From the NCBI RefSeq assembly GCF_900107405.1, contig NZ_FNPV01000003.1, forward strand, positions 227,580 through 291,579: 64,000 nucleotides of DNA. The letters are read 5' to 3'. Shown in pieces: positions 1 through 13,026 of the stretch. The first letter of the stretch is position 1, and the number at the start of each line of letters is the position of its first letter. The notes under the pieces were generated by a model that ran no database searches, was not told the DNA's origin, and saw nothing but the letters and a program-made list of their open reading frames with translations. This DNA is from Tindallia californiensis. Lineage in GTDB: Bacteria > Bacillota > Clostridia > Peptostreptococcales > Tindalliaceae. Position numbers and translations under genes: made by a program.

Positions 1-119
1 ATCATCTTTTGATCAGCCGTTTCTGTCAGTAATTGAGGGATAGCAAAAAAGGCACCGGCACTGGCCAAAACGACAAAAAGGATTAACACGTAGTCGCCTG
101 GTTTCATTATTTTAGTCAC
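1..119 (-). CDS. NusG domain II-type small protein (5' part only)
   Basis: Only the first 39 codons are in the window; the gene runs off the left edge. The translation begins with a short polar start (MKPGDYV) followed by a hydrophobic stretch of about 17 residues (residues 8-25 or so), then a polar segment. This resembles the N-terminal anchor of the small NusG-domain-II proteins of Clostridia, which start with a similar K-x-G-D-Y motif. I chose the GTG at 119, which is in frame with the ATG at 107, because an AGGAAGG stretch lies upstream of it; the ATG at 107 is equally possible. It follows the ATP synthase operon but is separated from it by a terminator. Function is unknown and the assignment rests on only a few residues. 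Confidence 0.45.
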   Translation of the reverse strand, partial: MTKIMKPGDYVLILFVVLASAGAFFAIPQLLTETADQKM

Positions 120-194
120 TGTCTGCGCTTCCTTCCTTAACTTTACTTGTGTCTATCTTCACTGATTATATCTGATATACTAGTTAAAATGCAA

Positions 195-226
195 GAAAAA
201 AACCTGCCAGAGTAACCCTGACAGGT
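195..226 (-). terminator. Terminator of the ATP synthase operon
   Basis: Nine nucleotides after the atpC stop, the minus strand forms a stem ACCTGTCAG/CTGGCAGGT (218-226 with 202-210), with two pairs next to a loop possibly open, directly followed by seven T residues. This is a standard intrinsic terminator. Confidence 0.85.
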
Positions 227-234
227 CTTTCGCT

Positions 235-645
235 TTATTTTTCCAATCTTTCATAATGCTTAATTCGATTAAGTGCTTTTGTCATCGCAATATTGGCCCG
301 ATCCAGATCAACGTCATTCTTTTTCGCTTCTAAGCGCTGTTCGGCTCGTTCCTTCGCTTTTCTGGCCCGCTCTATGTCTATTTCATCTACCCATTCTACC
401 GCACCGGTAATAACAAGTGCCCGGTTTCCACGGATTTTCACTACCCCTTCCGCACAAGAGGCTTCTCTGGCTTTTCCATCTTTCACAATCTTTATACGCC
501 CGACAATTAAAGGGGATACCATCGGTAAATGTTCATTCATTAGTCCAACATCACCTTCAATGGTCCGAACAACCGCTGTGTCAACTTCATCATCCCAAAA
601 AACTTCGTCTGGCGAAATAACTTCAAGATGTAATTTGTTAGCCAT
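235..645 (-). CDS. atpC: ATP synthase epsilon subunit
   Basis: This is the epsilon subunit of the F1 central stalk, 136 residues, the usual length. The N-terminal beta-sandwich begins with the family pattern LEVISPDEVFW, and GDVGLMNEHLPMVSPL matches the conserved G-x-x-G-(x)-L-x-x-H-x-P region. The C-terminal part (about residues 90-136) is a charged helical hairpin rich in Arg, Lys and Glu, the region that can inhibit ATP hydrolysis in other bacteria. It is the last gene of the atp operon, 10 bp after atpD, and is followed by an intrinsic terminator. Nothing unusual is seen. Confidence 0.97.
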   Translation of the reverse strand: MANKLHLEVISPDEVFWDDEVDTAVVRTIEGDVGLMNEHLPMVSPLIVGRIKIVKDGKAREASCAEGVVKIRGNRALVITGAVEWVDEIDIERARKAKERAEQRLEAKKNDVDLDRANIAMTKALNRIKHYERLEK

Positions 646-655
646 GCGTCGTCAC

Positions 656-2056
<1,401 letters not shown>

Positions 2057-2092
2057 TTACCCTCCTTCAGTTTCATCACTACAATTTAGTGG

Positions 2093-3013
2093 TTATTTCA
2101 ATGCTTCAGCCCCACCTACAATTTCAGATATCTCTTGAGTAATGGCTGCCTGTCTGGCCCGGTTATATTGAAGCTGTAAGCTTTCAATCATATCTTCCGC
2201 ATTGCTGGTTGCGTTTTCCATCGCTACCCGGCGAGCTCCCTGTTCACTGGCTGCCGATTCCAGCAATCCGCTTAAGATAACACTGTCTAAATAATTAGGT
2301 ACCACGGCATCCAAGACGGTCGTAACCCCCGGTTCATAATTCATTTTTTCATGAATGCTTTCCTGATTCGCTTCGGCAGCTAGTTCATCCGGATGTTTCA
2401 ACGTTTCGTCACTGGCAACGCAGCTTTCAATGGCTTCGTCGTCTAGAGGCAAGAGCTTCAACACTTTTGGACGATGAGTAATCGTACTGACAAAACAAGT
2501 ATACACGAGGTAAATCTCATCCACCTCTTCTTGCTGATATTGTTCCAAACAAAATTTTCGGATGTCTTTTGCATCAGCAAAATCCGGAGTTTCTGTCATT
2601 TCCAGAAAGTCTTTTGGTATTTCATACCCTCTACGGGCAAAAAAATCCTTGGACTTTTGCCCTACCGCTACCACACAAGCCGCTTCTTTGGTTTTCATAT
2701 GCTCTAATGCCGCTTTCATCACATTTGTGTTATAGCCTCCACACAAGCCTCTGTTTCCTGTAATAACAATATATCCTGTTTTCTTTACTTTTTCTCTCGG
2801 AGTTATCATGGAATGTTCCACTCCCTGAAGATCTCCTAAGAATCCTAGCAGAGCACGTTTCCACGCCAAGCTAAAAGGTCTGGATTGTTCAAGACGTTTT
2901 TTTGTTTTTCTTAATTTCGCCGAGGCCACCATTTCCATGGCCTTGGTAATCTGTTTCGTACTTCCAACGCTTTTTATGCGACGTTTTATATCTCGCATGC
3001 CCATTCCGGCCAA
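2093..3013 (-). CDS. atpG: ATP synthase gamma subunit
   Basis: Gamma is the rotor shaft of F1. The N-terminus (MRDIKRRIKSVGSTKQITKAMEMVA) and the C-terminus (NATSNAEDMIESL..YNRARQAAITQEI.EIVGGAEAL) are the two conserved coiled-coil helices. The protein has 306 residues, about 20 more than most homologues; the extra residues seem to fall near 190-220, a charged stretch before the C-terminal helix. The start is TTG at 3013, supported by GGAGGTGAT six bases upstream; internal ATG codons at residues 4 and 6 lack such a site. It lies between atpA and atpD. Confidence 0.97.
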   Translation of the reverse strand: MAGMGMRDIKRRIKSVGSTKQITKAMEMVASAKLRKTKKRLEQSRPFSLAWKRALLGFLGDLQGVEHSMITPREKVKKTGYIVITGNRGLCGGYNTNVMKAALEHMKTKEAACVVAVGQKSKDFFARRGYEIPKDFLEMTETPDFADAKDIRKFCLEQYQQEEVDEIYLVYTCFVSTITHRPKVLKLLPLDDEAIESCVASDETLKHPDELAAEANQESIHEKMNYEPGVTTVLDAVVPNYLDSVILSGLLESAASEQGARRVAMENATSNAEDMIESLQLQYNRARQAAITQEISEIVGGAEALK

Positions 3014-3047
3014 TGGATCACCTCCAGGTTTGCATCTTCAGCCAACA

Positions 3048-4646
<1,599 letters not shown>

Positions 4647-4662
4647 TTAATCACCCCTATTC

Positions 4663-5211
4663 CTATACAATGATTTGTGCCAGTTCATCTTTCATCAGAT
4701 TAAGTTGGCGACTCAATGTTCCGTCAATAACCTTATCTCCCATCCGAAGCTGAACACCTCCAATAATGTTTTCATCTACTTTATTGGTAAGCTCCACTTC
4801 TTTTCCAGACAGTTTTCCAAGGGTTTTCTGCAGTTTGGCAAAGGTTTCTTCACTGAGAGGAACAGCTGTAATGGCTGTTGCTTTCAGTTTTTTCATATGT
4901 TCATCTGTTATTTTTTTAAAGATAGAAAGAATTTCCAGAAAATACATTTCCCGCTGTTTATCGATAAGGATTAATAGGAAATGATATACTTCTGGACTAA
5001 GCTTTCCTTTAAAAACAGTTTCCAGCATTTCTTTTTTTTCTTTATCACCAACCACCGGTGATATGTATAATTCATAGAATTTAGGTACCTCATCAAAACT
5101 GGCGGCAATAACATTTAGCTGATCAAGCGCCGCAACCGGTTCCAAGCTTTCTGTCTCTTGTACCGCTTGAAATAGCGCTTTGGCATATTTATCTGCAACT
5201 AATGCGGCCAT
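4663..5211 (-). CDS. atpH: ATP synthase delta subunit
   Basis: Delta joins F1 to the peripheral stalk (subunit b). The 182-residue protein starts with the family pattern DKYAKALFQAVQE and ends with the conserved GGVQLRMGDKVIDGTLSRQLNLMKDEL. Length is typical. Its start overlaps the end of atpF by 13 bp, suggesting translational coupling within the operon. No unusual features were seen. Confidence 0.96.
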   Translation of the reverse strand: MAALVADKYAKALFQAVQETESLEPVAALDQLNVIAASFDEVPKFYELYISPVVGDKEKKEMLETVFKGKLSPEVYHFLLILIDKQREMYFLEILSIFKKITDEHMKKLKATAITAVPLSEETFAKLQKTLGKLSGKEVELTNKVDENIIGGVQLRMGDKVIDGTLSRQLNLMKDELAQIIV

Positions 5212-5705
5212 TGTGTTTCTCCCATCTGTTCGATAAACTCCTGGATCATTTTTTCATGAGATTGAGGATCCAGTTCTTTCTTCATCACTTCCGCCGCCGC
5301 CAGCACTGCCAGTTCTGAGATTTGATTCTTAAATTCATGAATTGCTTTAGACTGTTCCCGTTCCAAATCCAAGCGAGAACGTTCCTCCATTTTTCGGATT
5401 TCTTCCCTTGCTTCTTTAATGATGCCGTCAGCTCTTTCTTCTGCCTTACGAGCCGCTTCTTTCATCATATCGCTGCGTTCCTGTTTAATGTTTGCCAGTT
5501 TTTCTTCATAGCTGGCTTTTAGCTCATCTGCATCTTTTTTCATGTTGATAGCGTCTTCAATATCCCTTTCGATATCTCTTGTCCGCTTTTCCATAAAATC
5601 CGTTGTTGGCTTAAACAGAAAATGCCGCAGCAGCAAAAAGATAACCAATGTGTTAACAATCTGAAAAACAAAGGTCCAGCTAAATTCAACCAGTCCCTGC
5701 TGCAT
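5199..5705 (-). CDS. atpF: ATP synthase b subunit
   Basis: Subunit b forms the peripheral stalk. The 168-residue protein has one hydrophobic segment at about residues 8-27 (FSWTFVFQIVNTLVIFLLLRHFLF), followed by a long charged helix rich in Glu, Lys and Arg, predicted coiled coil. The C-terminal region (SELAVLAAAEVMKKEL) is the usual delta-binding part. Only one b-type gene is present, so the stalk is presumably a homodimer. It follows atpE and overlaps atpH. Confidence 0.96.
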   Translation of the reverse strand: MQQGLVEFSWTFVFQIVNTLVIFLLLRHFLFKPTTDFMEKRTRDIERDIEDAINMKKDADELKASYEEKLANIKQERSDMMKEAARKAEERADGIIKEAREEIRKMEERSRLDLEREQSKAIHEFKNQISELAVLAAAEVMKKELDPQSHEKMIQEFIEQMGETQWPH

Positions 5706-5756
5706 CTTGTTGCCTCCTTTCCTTCTTTAGGGCAGTTATGCCTTTCATTGGCTTTT

Positions 5757-6038
<282 letters not shown>

Positions 6039-6090
6039 TTATCCTAAAGTAATGGTGTTACATGTTTTATCTTCTTTTTGCAACATGCTG

Positions 6091-6648
<558 letters not shown>

Positions 6649-6662
6649 TTATAGTGAATTTT

Positions 6663-7373
6663 TTACTCCATCGCTAAGGATACAAATACCATGGTCAACA
6701 TGGCGAAAATAAAGCTTTGAAGCACCCCTGCAAAAATATCGAAATAGGCATGAAGAATCACAGGAGCTCCTCCCTGAAAAATCGGCAATGCTGATAAACC
6801 AATCATTTCACCTAGGCTTGCCAGTCCACCATAGGCTAAAGAAATAACAATGACACCACCAACAATATTTCCAAACAAACGAAAAGACAATGATATAGGT
6901 GTTGCCAGCTCACTCATGATGTTCATCGGTAGTAAAAACACGAAGGGTTCTGTCAGTCCCTTAAAATAACCACCTATTCCTTTTTTTCTAATTCCAGAAG
7001 CATGGATAAGCACAAAAGTCATAATAGCCAGTGCCATGGTAGTATTCAGATCCGCTGTCGGCGGTCTAAGACCTATCAAACCCAGCAAATTCATGAATAA
7101 CAATAGAATAAACAAGGTATTCATATAGGGAGCAAAGTTTTTCTTATCTTCTCCCATGGTTTGAACCGTAAGCTTATTTAGCATCTCTACCACTAATTCT
7201 GTCACATTTTGCCGGCCTCGAGGAACTTTTTCAAAGCTTCGTGTTCCTAGTATGGATAATACGACGAGAACAACCATGATAATCCATGTGTTCACAACCG
7301 TTTCCGTCACAGGAATACCATCCAGAAATGGTAGCTCAAAGATCACTCGTGGGCCAAAGGCGATTGGCTGCAT
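6663..7373 (-). CDS. atpB: ATP synthase a subunit
   Basis: Subunit a forms the ion half-channels of Fo beside the c ring. The 236-residue protein is strongly hydrophobic with five or six membrane segments. The essential arginine of the fourth helix is visible in SLSFRLFGNIVGGV, and the last helices carry the conserved pattern around FAMLTMVFVSLAME. The AFGPRVIFELPF N-terminus is normal. It lies one base after atpI and before the c genes, the usual order. Confidence 0.96.
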   Translation of the reverse strand: MQPIAFGPRVIFELPFLDGIPVTETVVNTWIIMVVLVVLSILGTRSFEKVPRGRQNVTELVVEMLNKLTVQTMGEDKKNFAPYMNTLFILLLFMNLLGLIGLRPPTADLNTTMALAIMTFVLIHASGIRKKGIGGYFKGLTEPFVFLLPMNIMSELATPISLSFRLFGNIVGGVIVISLAYGGLASLGEMIGLSALPIFQGGAPVILHAYFDIFAGVLQSFIFAMLTMVFVSLAME

Positions 7374-7781
7374 TTACTTTTCCTCCTTTCCTGAAATAAT
7401 GTTCTTGAAATATTTTGAGTCATTGAATAGGCTCTGCTGCAAAACAACCATCTTGATCATCAGCAATCCAATGACGGTTCCAAGCGTATGAATATTTGGA
7501 GAGCGAAGCGATACCACTAATACCACCGCCGTTAACAAATAACGAATAAGGTAACGAAACGTTGTATATTTCTGAGCCTTTGCCGGCGCCATGGTAACCG
7601 CTCGGTTCAAAGTCAGGTAAAGCAGTCTGAAGTTCAGAAGAGAGATAAGAGTCCCGAAGAGGAGGCCCATCCACAATGCAGACACCGGTCGAAGAAAAAG
7701 ACTTCCGGCCAGTCCAGCAATGCTATTAAAAAGAATCACTTTTTTTGCAATTTTTTTTTGTGTATTCATTATTTCGTCCAT
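7374..7781 (-). CDS. atpI: ATP synthase subunit I (AtpI-like)
   Basis: This is a 135-residue membrane protein with four predicted hydrophobic segments (roughly residues 17-37, 38-58, 75-93 and 96-115). Position directly upstream of atpB and general topology identify it as the poorly conserved AtpI. In other bacteria AtpI helps assemble the c ring and, with AtpZ, may take part in divalent cation transport. The start at 7781 has GAAGGTG eight bases upstream. Sequence identity to any single family member is expected to be low, so the call rests mostly on position. Confidence 0.85.
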   Translation of the reverse strand: MDEIMNTQKKIAKKVILFNSIAGLAGSLFLRPVSALWMGLLFGTLISLLNFRLLYLTLNRAVTMAPAKAQKYTTFRYLIRYLLTAVVLVVSLRSPNIHTLGTVIGLLMIKMVVLQQSLFNDSKYFKNIISGKEEK

Positions 7782-7787
7782 GCCGCT

Positions 7788-8015
7788 TCACCTTCTTTTC
7801 CTTGGTGGAAGGTTCCGGGTGGTAACGGCAAAAACGTTCCGAAACCCAACCATGATTCCCACAAAGATTAATACAAATAAAAAGACGGGTCGGGTGCCTA
7901 AACGCTCATCGATCCAACGCCCACCAACTACCCCCGCCAGGATGGGAACCATCATGGCAATACCTATATAACTGACCAGCGCCAGGTTCTCCAGCGCACT
8001 TCCTGACTTCCGCAT
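7788..8015 (-). CDS. atpZ: AtpZ/AtpI-type small membrane protein
   Basis: This 75-residue protein has two membrane helices (about residues 10-32 and 42-62) separated by the short loop GGRWIDERLGTRP, which matches the AtpZ (AtpQ) family pattern of G-x-x-hD-x-x-hGT. AtpZ proteins precede atpI and in other species have been linked to Mg2+ or Ca2+ handling or to c-ring assembly. It is the first gene of the atp operon; a TATAAT box at 8033-8038 lies just upstream. Confidence 0.88.
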   Translation of the reverse strand: MRKSGSALENLALVSYIGIAMMVPILAGVVGGRWIDERLGTRPVFLFVLIFVGIMVGFRNVFAVTTRNLPPRKRR

Positions 8016-8032
8016 ATTATTAATCAGTCCTT

Positions 8033-8058
8033 ATTATATCATAAATTAATCGACTATG
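8033..8058 (-). promoter_or_regulatory. Probable promoter of the atp operon
   Basis: A perfect TATAAT (8033-8038 on the minus strand) lies 18 bp upstream of the atpZ start. The -35 region at the right distance is poor, reading TGCCAT-like. It is placed after wecB and before the first atp gene, so the operon may also receive read-through from wecB. Confidence 0.45.
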
Positions 8059-8123
8059 GCAGGCTAATTGTTATATTTTTATCAATTTTCTTTTTCGACC
8101 CATTATTCCGACAGGATGCACTA

Positions 8124-9272
8124 TTATGACTGAGCTGACTCTTCTGACAGTTCTTTCATAAGAGCCTGAAGAATTTTAGCAGACGCTTTTCCATCACCGT
8201 AAGGATTAACAGCGCTGGCCATTTCATCCCAGGCCTGTCTGGAATCCAGAAGTCGTTTTGTTTCTTTGATGATCGCTTCCCTTTCTACCCCCACTACTTT
8301 TACAGTTCCGGCTTCTACCGCTTCCGGTCTTTCTGTTTCTGTCCTCAAGACCAGAATAGGTACTCCTAAGGCCGGGGCTTCTTCCTGAATTCCGCCGGAA
8401 TCCGTCAGTATCAACTGTGCCTTTGCCAACAAATTAGCAAATGGTTCGTAATCCAAGGATTCAATGAGATAGATGTTTTTTTCACTCCCCATTATATCTT
8501 CTGCCATTTCTCTAATGCGAGGATTCATATGAACAGGGTAAACAATACGATGGTCTTGATACTGCCGGCTTATTTGCTTTACGGCTTCAAAAATCTGTTC
8601 CATCGGTTTGCCCCAGTTTTCTCTTCGATGACAAGTCATTAAAATAAAAGGGTGCTTTTCTGACTCTCTTGTCAGTTTGTTTAACTTTTCATCCTCAAAA
8701 TCATAGTCAGGGTTAACCACCGCAAGAAGCGCATCAATGACCGTATTCCCCGTAACATGAATTTTCTCTCTCTGTATTCCTTCTCTCAGCAGATGTTGAC
8801 GATTTTTTTCTGTTGGAGCAAAATGAAGGGCCGCAATCCCACTAGTCAGCCTTCTGTTCATTTCTTCCGGATAGGGTGAATAAGGATTTCCGGTTCTTAA
8901 CCCTGCTTCTACATGACCTACAGGAATTTGTTCATAAAAAGCAGCCAGGGAAGCCGCAAAGGTGGTGGTGGTGTCTCCATGAACCAGCACATAATCCGGT
9001 CGATGCTTCTGCAGGATTTCCTGCAATCCCTTTAGCGCTTTCACCGTTATATCGGTGATGGTTTGTCCATGGGTCATAATATTCAAATCTTCATCCGGTT
9101 CAATCTGAAACAGTTCCAGAACAGCATCTAGCATCTCCCGATGTTGAGCTGTCACACACACCAAAGACTGGACCTCATCTTCAGCCTCAAGGGCTTTTAC
9201 TAAAGGGGCCATTTTAATAGCTTCCGGCCTTGTACCAAAGATACTCATTACTTTCAACCTTGTCTTTTCCAT
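8124..9272 (-). CDS. wecB: UDP-N-acetylglucosamine 2-epimerase (non-hydrolyzing)
   Basis: The enzyme interconverts UDP-GlcNAc and UDP-ManNAc for teichoic acid or other cell-wall glycans. The 382-residue length is standard. Visible motifs are FGTRPEAIKMAPL at the N-terminus, HGDTTTTFAASLAAF near residue 95, HVEAGLRTGN near 120, and LTDSGGIQEEAPALGVPILVLR near 290, which forms the UDP and allosteric site. GGAAAGGA precedes the ATG. In many Firmicutes this gene lies next to tagO and the atp operon; here an efflux cassette has come between it and tagO. The gene is also called mnaA. Confidence 0.95.
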   Translation of the reverse strand: MEKTRLKVMSIFGTRPEAIKMAPLVKALEAEDEVQSLVCVTAQHREMLDAVLELFQIEPDEDLNIMTHGQTITDITVKALKGLQEILQKHRPDYVLVHGDTTTTFAASLAAFYEQIPVGHVEAGLRTGNPYSPYPEEMNRRLTSGIAALHFAPTEKNRQHLLREGIQREKIHVTGNTVIDALLAVVNPDYDFEDEKLNKLTRESEKHPFILMTCHRRENWGKPMEQIFEAVKQISRQYQDHRIVYPVHMNPRIREMAEDIMGSEKNIYLIESLDYEPFANLLAKAQLILTDSGGIQEEAPALGVPILVLRTETERPEAVEAGTVKVVGVEREAIIKETKRLLDSRQAWDEMASAVNPYGDGKASAKILQALMKELSEESAQS

Positions 9273-9406
9273 CGTAAAATCCTTTCCAGTTATATTTTTC
9301 TGTCAATTCCATCTTCAGAAAGAATCTATTACATTCCTATCATACTACTTTAACGGTTTCAGGGAGAAAAATCAAGAAGAATCCTAGGAAGCTTGGATAA
9401 TTTTTA

Positions 9407-10612
9407 TCAAGAGGGATCACGAACCACTTCTTCCCCCTCTTCTAAGCCAGCTACCACCTGAACCCTTCCACGACTGTCCATTCCCAGTTCTACTCTGCGC
9501 TCTTCTCCTTCTTTTCCATTCCACACCAGCACATGAGGTTCGGCATCTTTCCAAAAAACAGACCTCTCCGGTATGGTAAGCACATTTTCTCTGACTTCCC
9601 GAATTATTTCCACATCTACCTCATAGCCAGGTCGCCAATCATGAAAAAATCCTTCCAGGGATATTTCTACCCGAACCCTTCTTTGTTCCACACCCAGTTC
9701 GGATACCGTAATAACAGCTACCGGCTCTATTTTCCGAAGGTTTCCTTTTACACTTCCTTCCCCTAAATCCCGATGGCTTACCCTTACAGGCATCCCTTCT
9801 TTTATCCCTTTCATTTCTCTCGCTAGTAAGTCCACCGCTACATACATCTTTGATAAATCTCCCAATTCGTATAAGTCTTGACCCGGCTGAACATAGGCTC
9901 CTTCTTCTACTAGTTTACGAAGTACAGTGCCAGATACAGGTGCCTTTACATGATAGGCATTCCGCTGTACTTCTGCATGGTTGATTTCTCTTTCCAACTG
10001 CCGTATTTTAGCCAGGTAGGATTCCTGCACTGAAGCAGAAATCTGATCCCGGGCTGCCTCTACCTGTAAGGCCGCTTGTTTTACATTGTTTTCATGCACG
10101 TTCACTTCCAGTTTTGCGTCTGTTAGTTCTTGTTCCGGTGCCGCCCCAGCTTCATAGAGTTTCTTTATTCTATGTTTATAATCAATGGCTTCTGCCAGTT
10201 CTTTCTCCGCCAACTCGAAAGAAGCAAGGGCTTTTTCCTGCTGACGATTGCTAAGGGTAATCCTTTGCTGATATTCGTTTTTTTGTACATTCATCTCATC
10301 CGTTAACTGATTTATCTTCAGACGCCAGTCGCTATGATCTATTTCTGCCAACACGTGACCTGCATCGACCCAGTCTCCTGCTTTAACGGGTAGTTTTCCT
10401 ATTTCGCCCCCTCTGTTTGCCACAATCCTGCGCCGACTTTCTGCTTTTAACTCGCCAATTTCTTCCACCAGACTCTCCATTGATTCCTTCTTTACCACTA
10501 CCGTAACAGGTCTTTCTTCCGGCTGATTTATCCAGAAAACAACAACTCCTATTAGCCCCGTCAGCAATAATAAGGTAATAACCATCTGTTTTTTCTTTTT
10601 TCTCTTTTTCAT
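9407..10612 (-). CDS. HlyD/MacA-type membrane fusion protein
   Basis: This is a 401-residue periplasmic-adaptor-type protein that partners the neighbouring ABC transporter. One N-terminal membrane anchor lies at about residues 10-26 after a run of basic residues. Then comes a lipoyl-like half (EIGKLPVKAGDWVDAGHVLAEID), a coiled-coil hairpin of about 120 residues, and the second half (YHVKAPVSGTVLRKLVEEG). In Gram-positive cells such proteins act on the outer face of the membrane. The start at 10612 was chosen because GGGGAGG is just upstream; the reading frame stays open 11 codons further. It is the last gene of the TetR-ABC-FtsX-HlyD unit. Confidence 0.85.
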   Translation of the reverse strand: MKKRKKKKQMVITLLLLTGLIGVVVFWINQPEERPVTVVVKKESMESLVEEIGELKAESRRRIVANRGGEIGKLPVKAGDWVDAGHVLAEIDHSDWRLKINQLTDEMNVQKNEYQQRITLSNRQQEKALASFELAEKELAEAIDYKHRIKKLYEAGAAPEQELTDAKLEVNVHENNVKQAALQVEAARDQISASVQESYLAKIRQLEREINHAEVQRNAYHVKAPVSGTVLRKLVEEGAYVQPGQDLYELGDLSKMYVAVDLLAREMKGIKEGMPVRVSHRDLGEGSVKGNLRKIEPVAVITVSELGVEQRRVRVEISLEGFFHDWRPGYEVDVEIIREVRENVLTIPERSVFWKDAEPHVLVWNGKEGEERRVELGMDSRGRVQVVAGLEEGEEVVRDPS

Positions 10613-10668
10613 TGATAAGCCTCCCCACCGTTCGATGGATTTCATTAAAATTTTTTAGATTGCATGGT

Positions 10669-13026
10669 TTAGGTGACGCGGTTTTTTAATGCTTCCATAA
10701 AGTTCAGGTTTCTAATTTTGATAAACGTAGATAGTTGAGCAATTGCAACAAAACTAATGACAGCGGCTATGGTTTGAGGGATGACCATCCTTCCTATCTC
10801 CGCCGGCATCGTATATACTTCTGTGGCAATGGCTTTCATCATCCATTTTATTAAGCATTTCCCAAAGGGAATACCCAGTAATATGCCCAGAAAAGAAACC
10901 AAGGTGTTTTCCCGGGTAATCATTCGAAAAATTTCTCGCCGATGAAATCCCAGGACTCTTAAAGAAGAAAATTCCATCATCCTCTCATTGATACTAATCA
11001 GGGTAATGTTATAAACAATGGCAAAACCGATAACCCCGCCTAAAATCACTAAAATCCCGATGGTTACCACAATCAATTCTGAAAATTCCTCAAACATTTC
11101 CCTCATCTGTCCTACAGACTGTACTTGCCGGATATGTTCCGCATCATCCATGATTCTGCTAATATCCTCCTCAGACTTTAAGGATACACCGCTTATATGA
11201 TCAGCTTCGATGACTTTTTCTTCCATGGTAGTAAGCGTTGCATAACCATTAAACCCAAGATATTGCAATACTGGATCTCCTACTTCTATCCAAAAATCAT
11301 CTTTGTCAGGGAGAAAGTTTCTTGCCAGCACCTGATCTCCTTTTTGAATCCCCATAGATTTTTTCAGCCCAGCCGTCAGATAAAGTAAGCCGTCTTGCAT
11401 GATCAGCGGTTCTCCAGAAGGTTTTTTTAGCTGGTAAAGCTGACTTTCCCGTGGTATCCCAATAACGCTTAAGGATTTACGCTCTCGATGATGTCGAATT
11501 TCCAAGGGCATTTCTATCCTGGCTTCAATCATTGTTACATCTGCCATTTGCTGAATTTCACGCAAGGTTTGATGGCTTTTCATCCCATCAAAGTCAATGA
11601 TATAGTCCATGGCATAGATCTCCCCATATTGCTCATCGAATAATTTTTGCCAGACACTACCCATATTAATAGCTACCATGGTAACACCAAAGGTAAGGGT
11701 AATTCCTAAGGCTAAGACGGCATAACGCCGTTTGTTGCGAAAAAGATTCCTAATAACGATTTTCCAACTAAAAGCAATCCGATTCCAAAAGAACGGAATT
11801 TTTTCAATCAAGAGACGATGACCATCCGTTGGAGGTTCAGGTCGCATCGCATCTGCCGGCTGGATAGACAGAGTTCTATAAGCACCAGCAACGCCCGCCA
11901 AAACGCAGAATATCACGGTTATCACCAGGGCTAACAGGTATGACTCTGGTAGTATACGCATCTCTAACATGGGAATATTCATGAACTCTATATAAATTTG
12001 TGTGAAAAGGTCTGACACCCACGTTCCACCAATGATTCCCAAGATGCTTCCACCAATTCCCACCAAAATAGAAAATTGAACATAATGCATAAGAATCTGG
12101 GTATCGGAGTATCCTAAAGCTTTCATGATTCCAATGCTCATCCGATCATTCTTAACGGTTCTTGACAAAACAATGTAAATAATCAAAGCAGCGACCAACA
12201 TAAACAAAGTAGGAAGCACACGAGACATAGCCCTCACTTGATTCAGCTCTTCTTCCATCATGCTGTAACTCAGCATATCTTCTCTCTGAAGCACTCTTCG
12301 GAGGCCGTATCTATCTAATTCATCTTCCAAAAGATCAGCCACGTCTGACGCTTGCGCACCCGGAACCAATGTAATCAGCAGTTCATTGTAACTGTCCTGA
12401 TACCCTGCCATTCCAGCCAGCATAGCTTCTGCAACAAAAATAACACCAAATTTTTCTGGATCCGGTAATAAATTCTGCTCATCTTCCATCAGATAAACAA
12501 ATTCCGGTTGACCTGCAATTCCAATTACTTCCAAAGGAACTTCTCGCCCATTAATATAGGGCCTTACCCGATGACCCAGCTTTATATCCCTGCCAGTAGC
12601 AAACTGTTCTAACACTGTTGCGGCATCCGATTCTCTCTGTATCATTTTACCTTCTATCGGAAACAAGGCATTAATGCTTTGTTCCGCTTCCGGTACGGAT
12701 ACCAGCCTAACCCTTACATTTTCATCTGGATCCTCTACGATCAGCGGTACCTCTACGCTGATCCTTCCCTGAACCTCTTTGATTTCCGGCAATCTCACGA
12801 CATCATAGATAGCCGATGAAGGAATTCTTGTCAGTTCTACCTGCAAATCAGCTAAGTTTGTTTCCTGATAGTATAAATCTATTGAATTTTGAAGGTTCTC
12901 TGCGGTCATATGGGTGGAGATGAAAGACATCAGCGCTAAGGCCATCACAACGACAATGGAAATAACCTGTCCTTTTATACTGATAATCATGCGAAAAAGT
13001 CTACGCATCAAAGGGCTCATTACCAC
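10669..13026 (-). CDS. FtsX-family ABC transporter permease
   Basis: This is a 785-residue permease with two FtsX modules. A signal-anchor helix lies at about residues 14-34; three membrane helices follow at about 265-385, then a second anchor at about 435-455, and three more helices at about 655-775. Large extracytoplasmic domains lie between. This ten-ish-helix layout is typical of MacB-related or bacitracin/lantibiotic-type exporters in Firmicutes. Its start overlaps the ATPase gene by 7 bp. The substrate cannot be read from the sequence; peptide, lipid or antibiotic export are all possible. Confidence 0.85.
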   Translation of the reverse strand: MVMSPLMRRLFRMIISIKGQVISIVVVMALALMSFISTHMTAENLQNSIDLYYQETNLADLQVELTRIPSSAIYDVVRLPEIKEVQGRISVEVPLIVEDPDENVRVRLVSVPEAEQSINALFPIEGKMIQRESDAATVLEQFATGRDIKLGHRVRPYINGREVPLEVIGIAGQPEFVYLMEDEQNLLPDPEKFGVIFVAEAMLAGMAGYQDSYNELLITLVPGAQASDVADLLEDELDRYGLRRVLQREDMLSYSMMEEELNQVRAMSRVLPTLFMLVAALIIYIVLSRTVKNDRMSIGIMKALGYSDTQILMHYVQFSILVGIGGSILGIIGGTWVSDLFTQIYIEFMNIPMLEMRILPESYLLALVITVIFCVLAGVAGAYRTLSIQPADAMRPEPPTDGHRLLIEKIPFFWNRIAFSWKIVIRNLFRNKRRYAVLALGITLTFGVTMVAINMGSVWQKLFDEQYGEIYAMDYIIDFDGMKSHQTLREIQQMADVTMIEARIEMPLEIRHHRERKSLSVIGIPRESQLYQLKKPSGEPLIMQDGLLYLTAGLKKSMGIQKGDQVLARNFLPDKDDFWIEVGDPVLQYLGFNGYATLTTMEEKVIEADHISGVSLKSEEDISRIMDDAEHIRQVQSVGQMREMFEEFSELIVVTIGILVILGGVIGFAIVYNITLISINERMMEFSSLRVLGFHRREIFRMITRENTLVSFLGILLGIPFGKCLIKWMMKAIATEVYTMPAEIGRMVIPQTIAAVISFVAIAQLSTFIKIRNLNFMEALKNRVT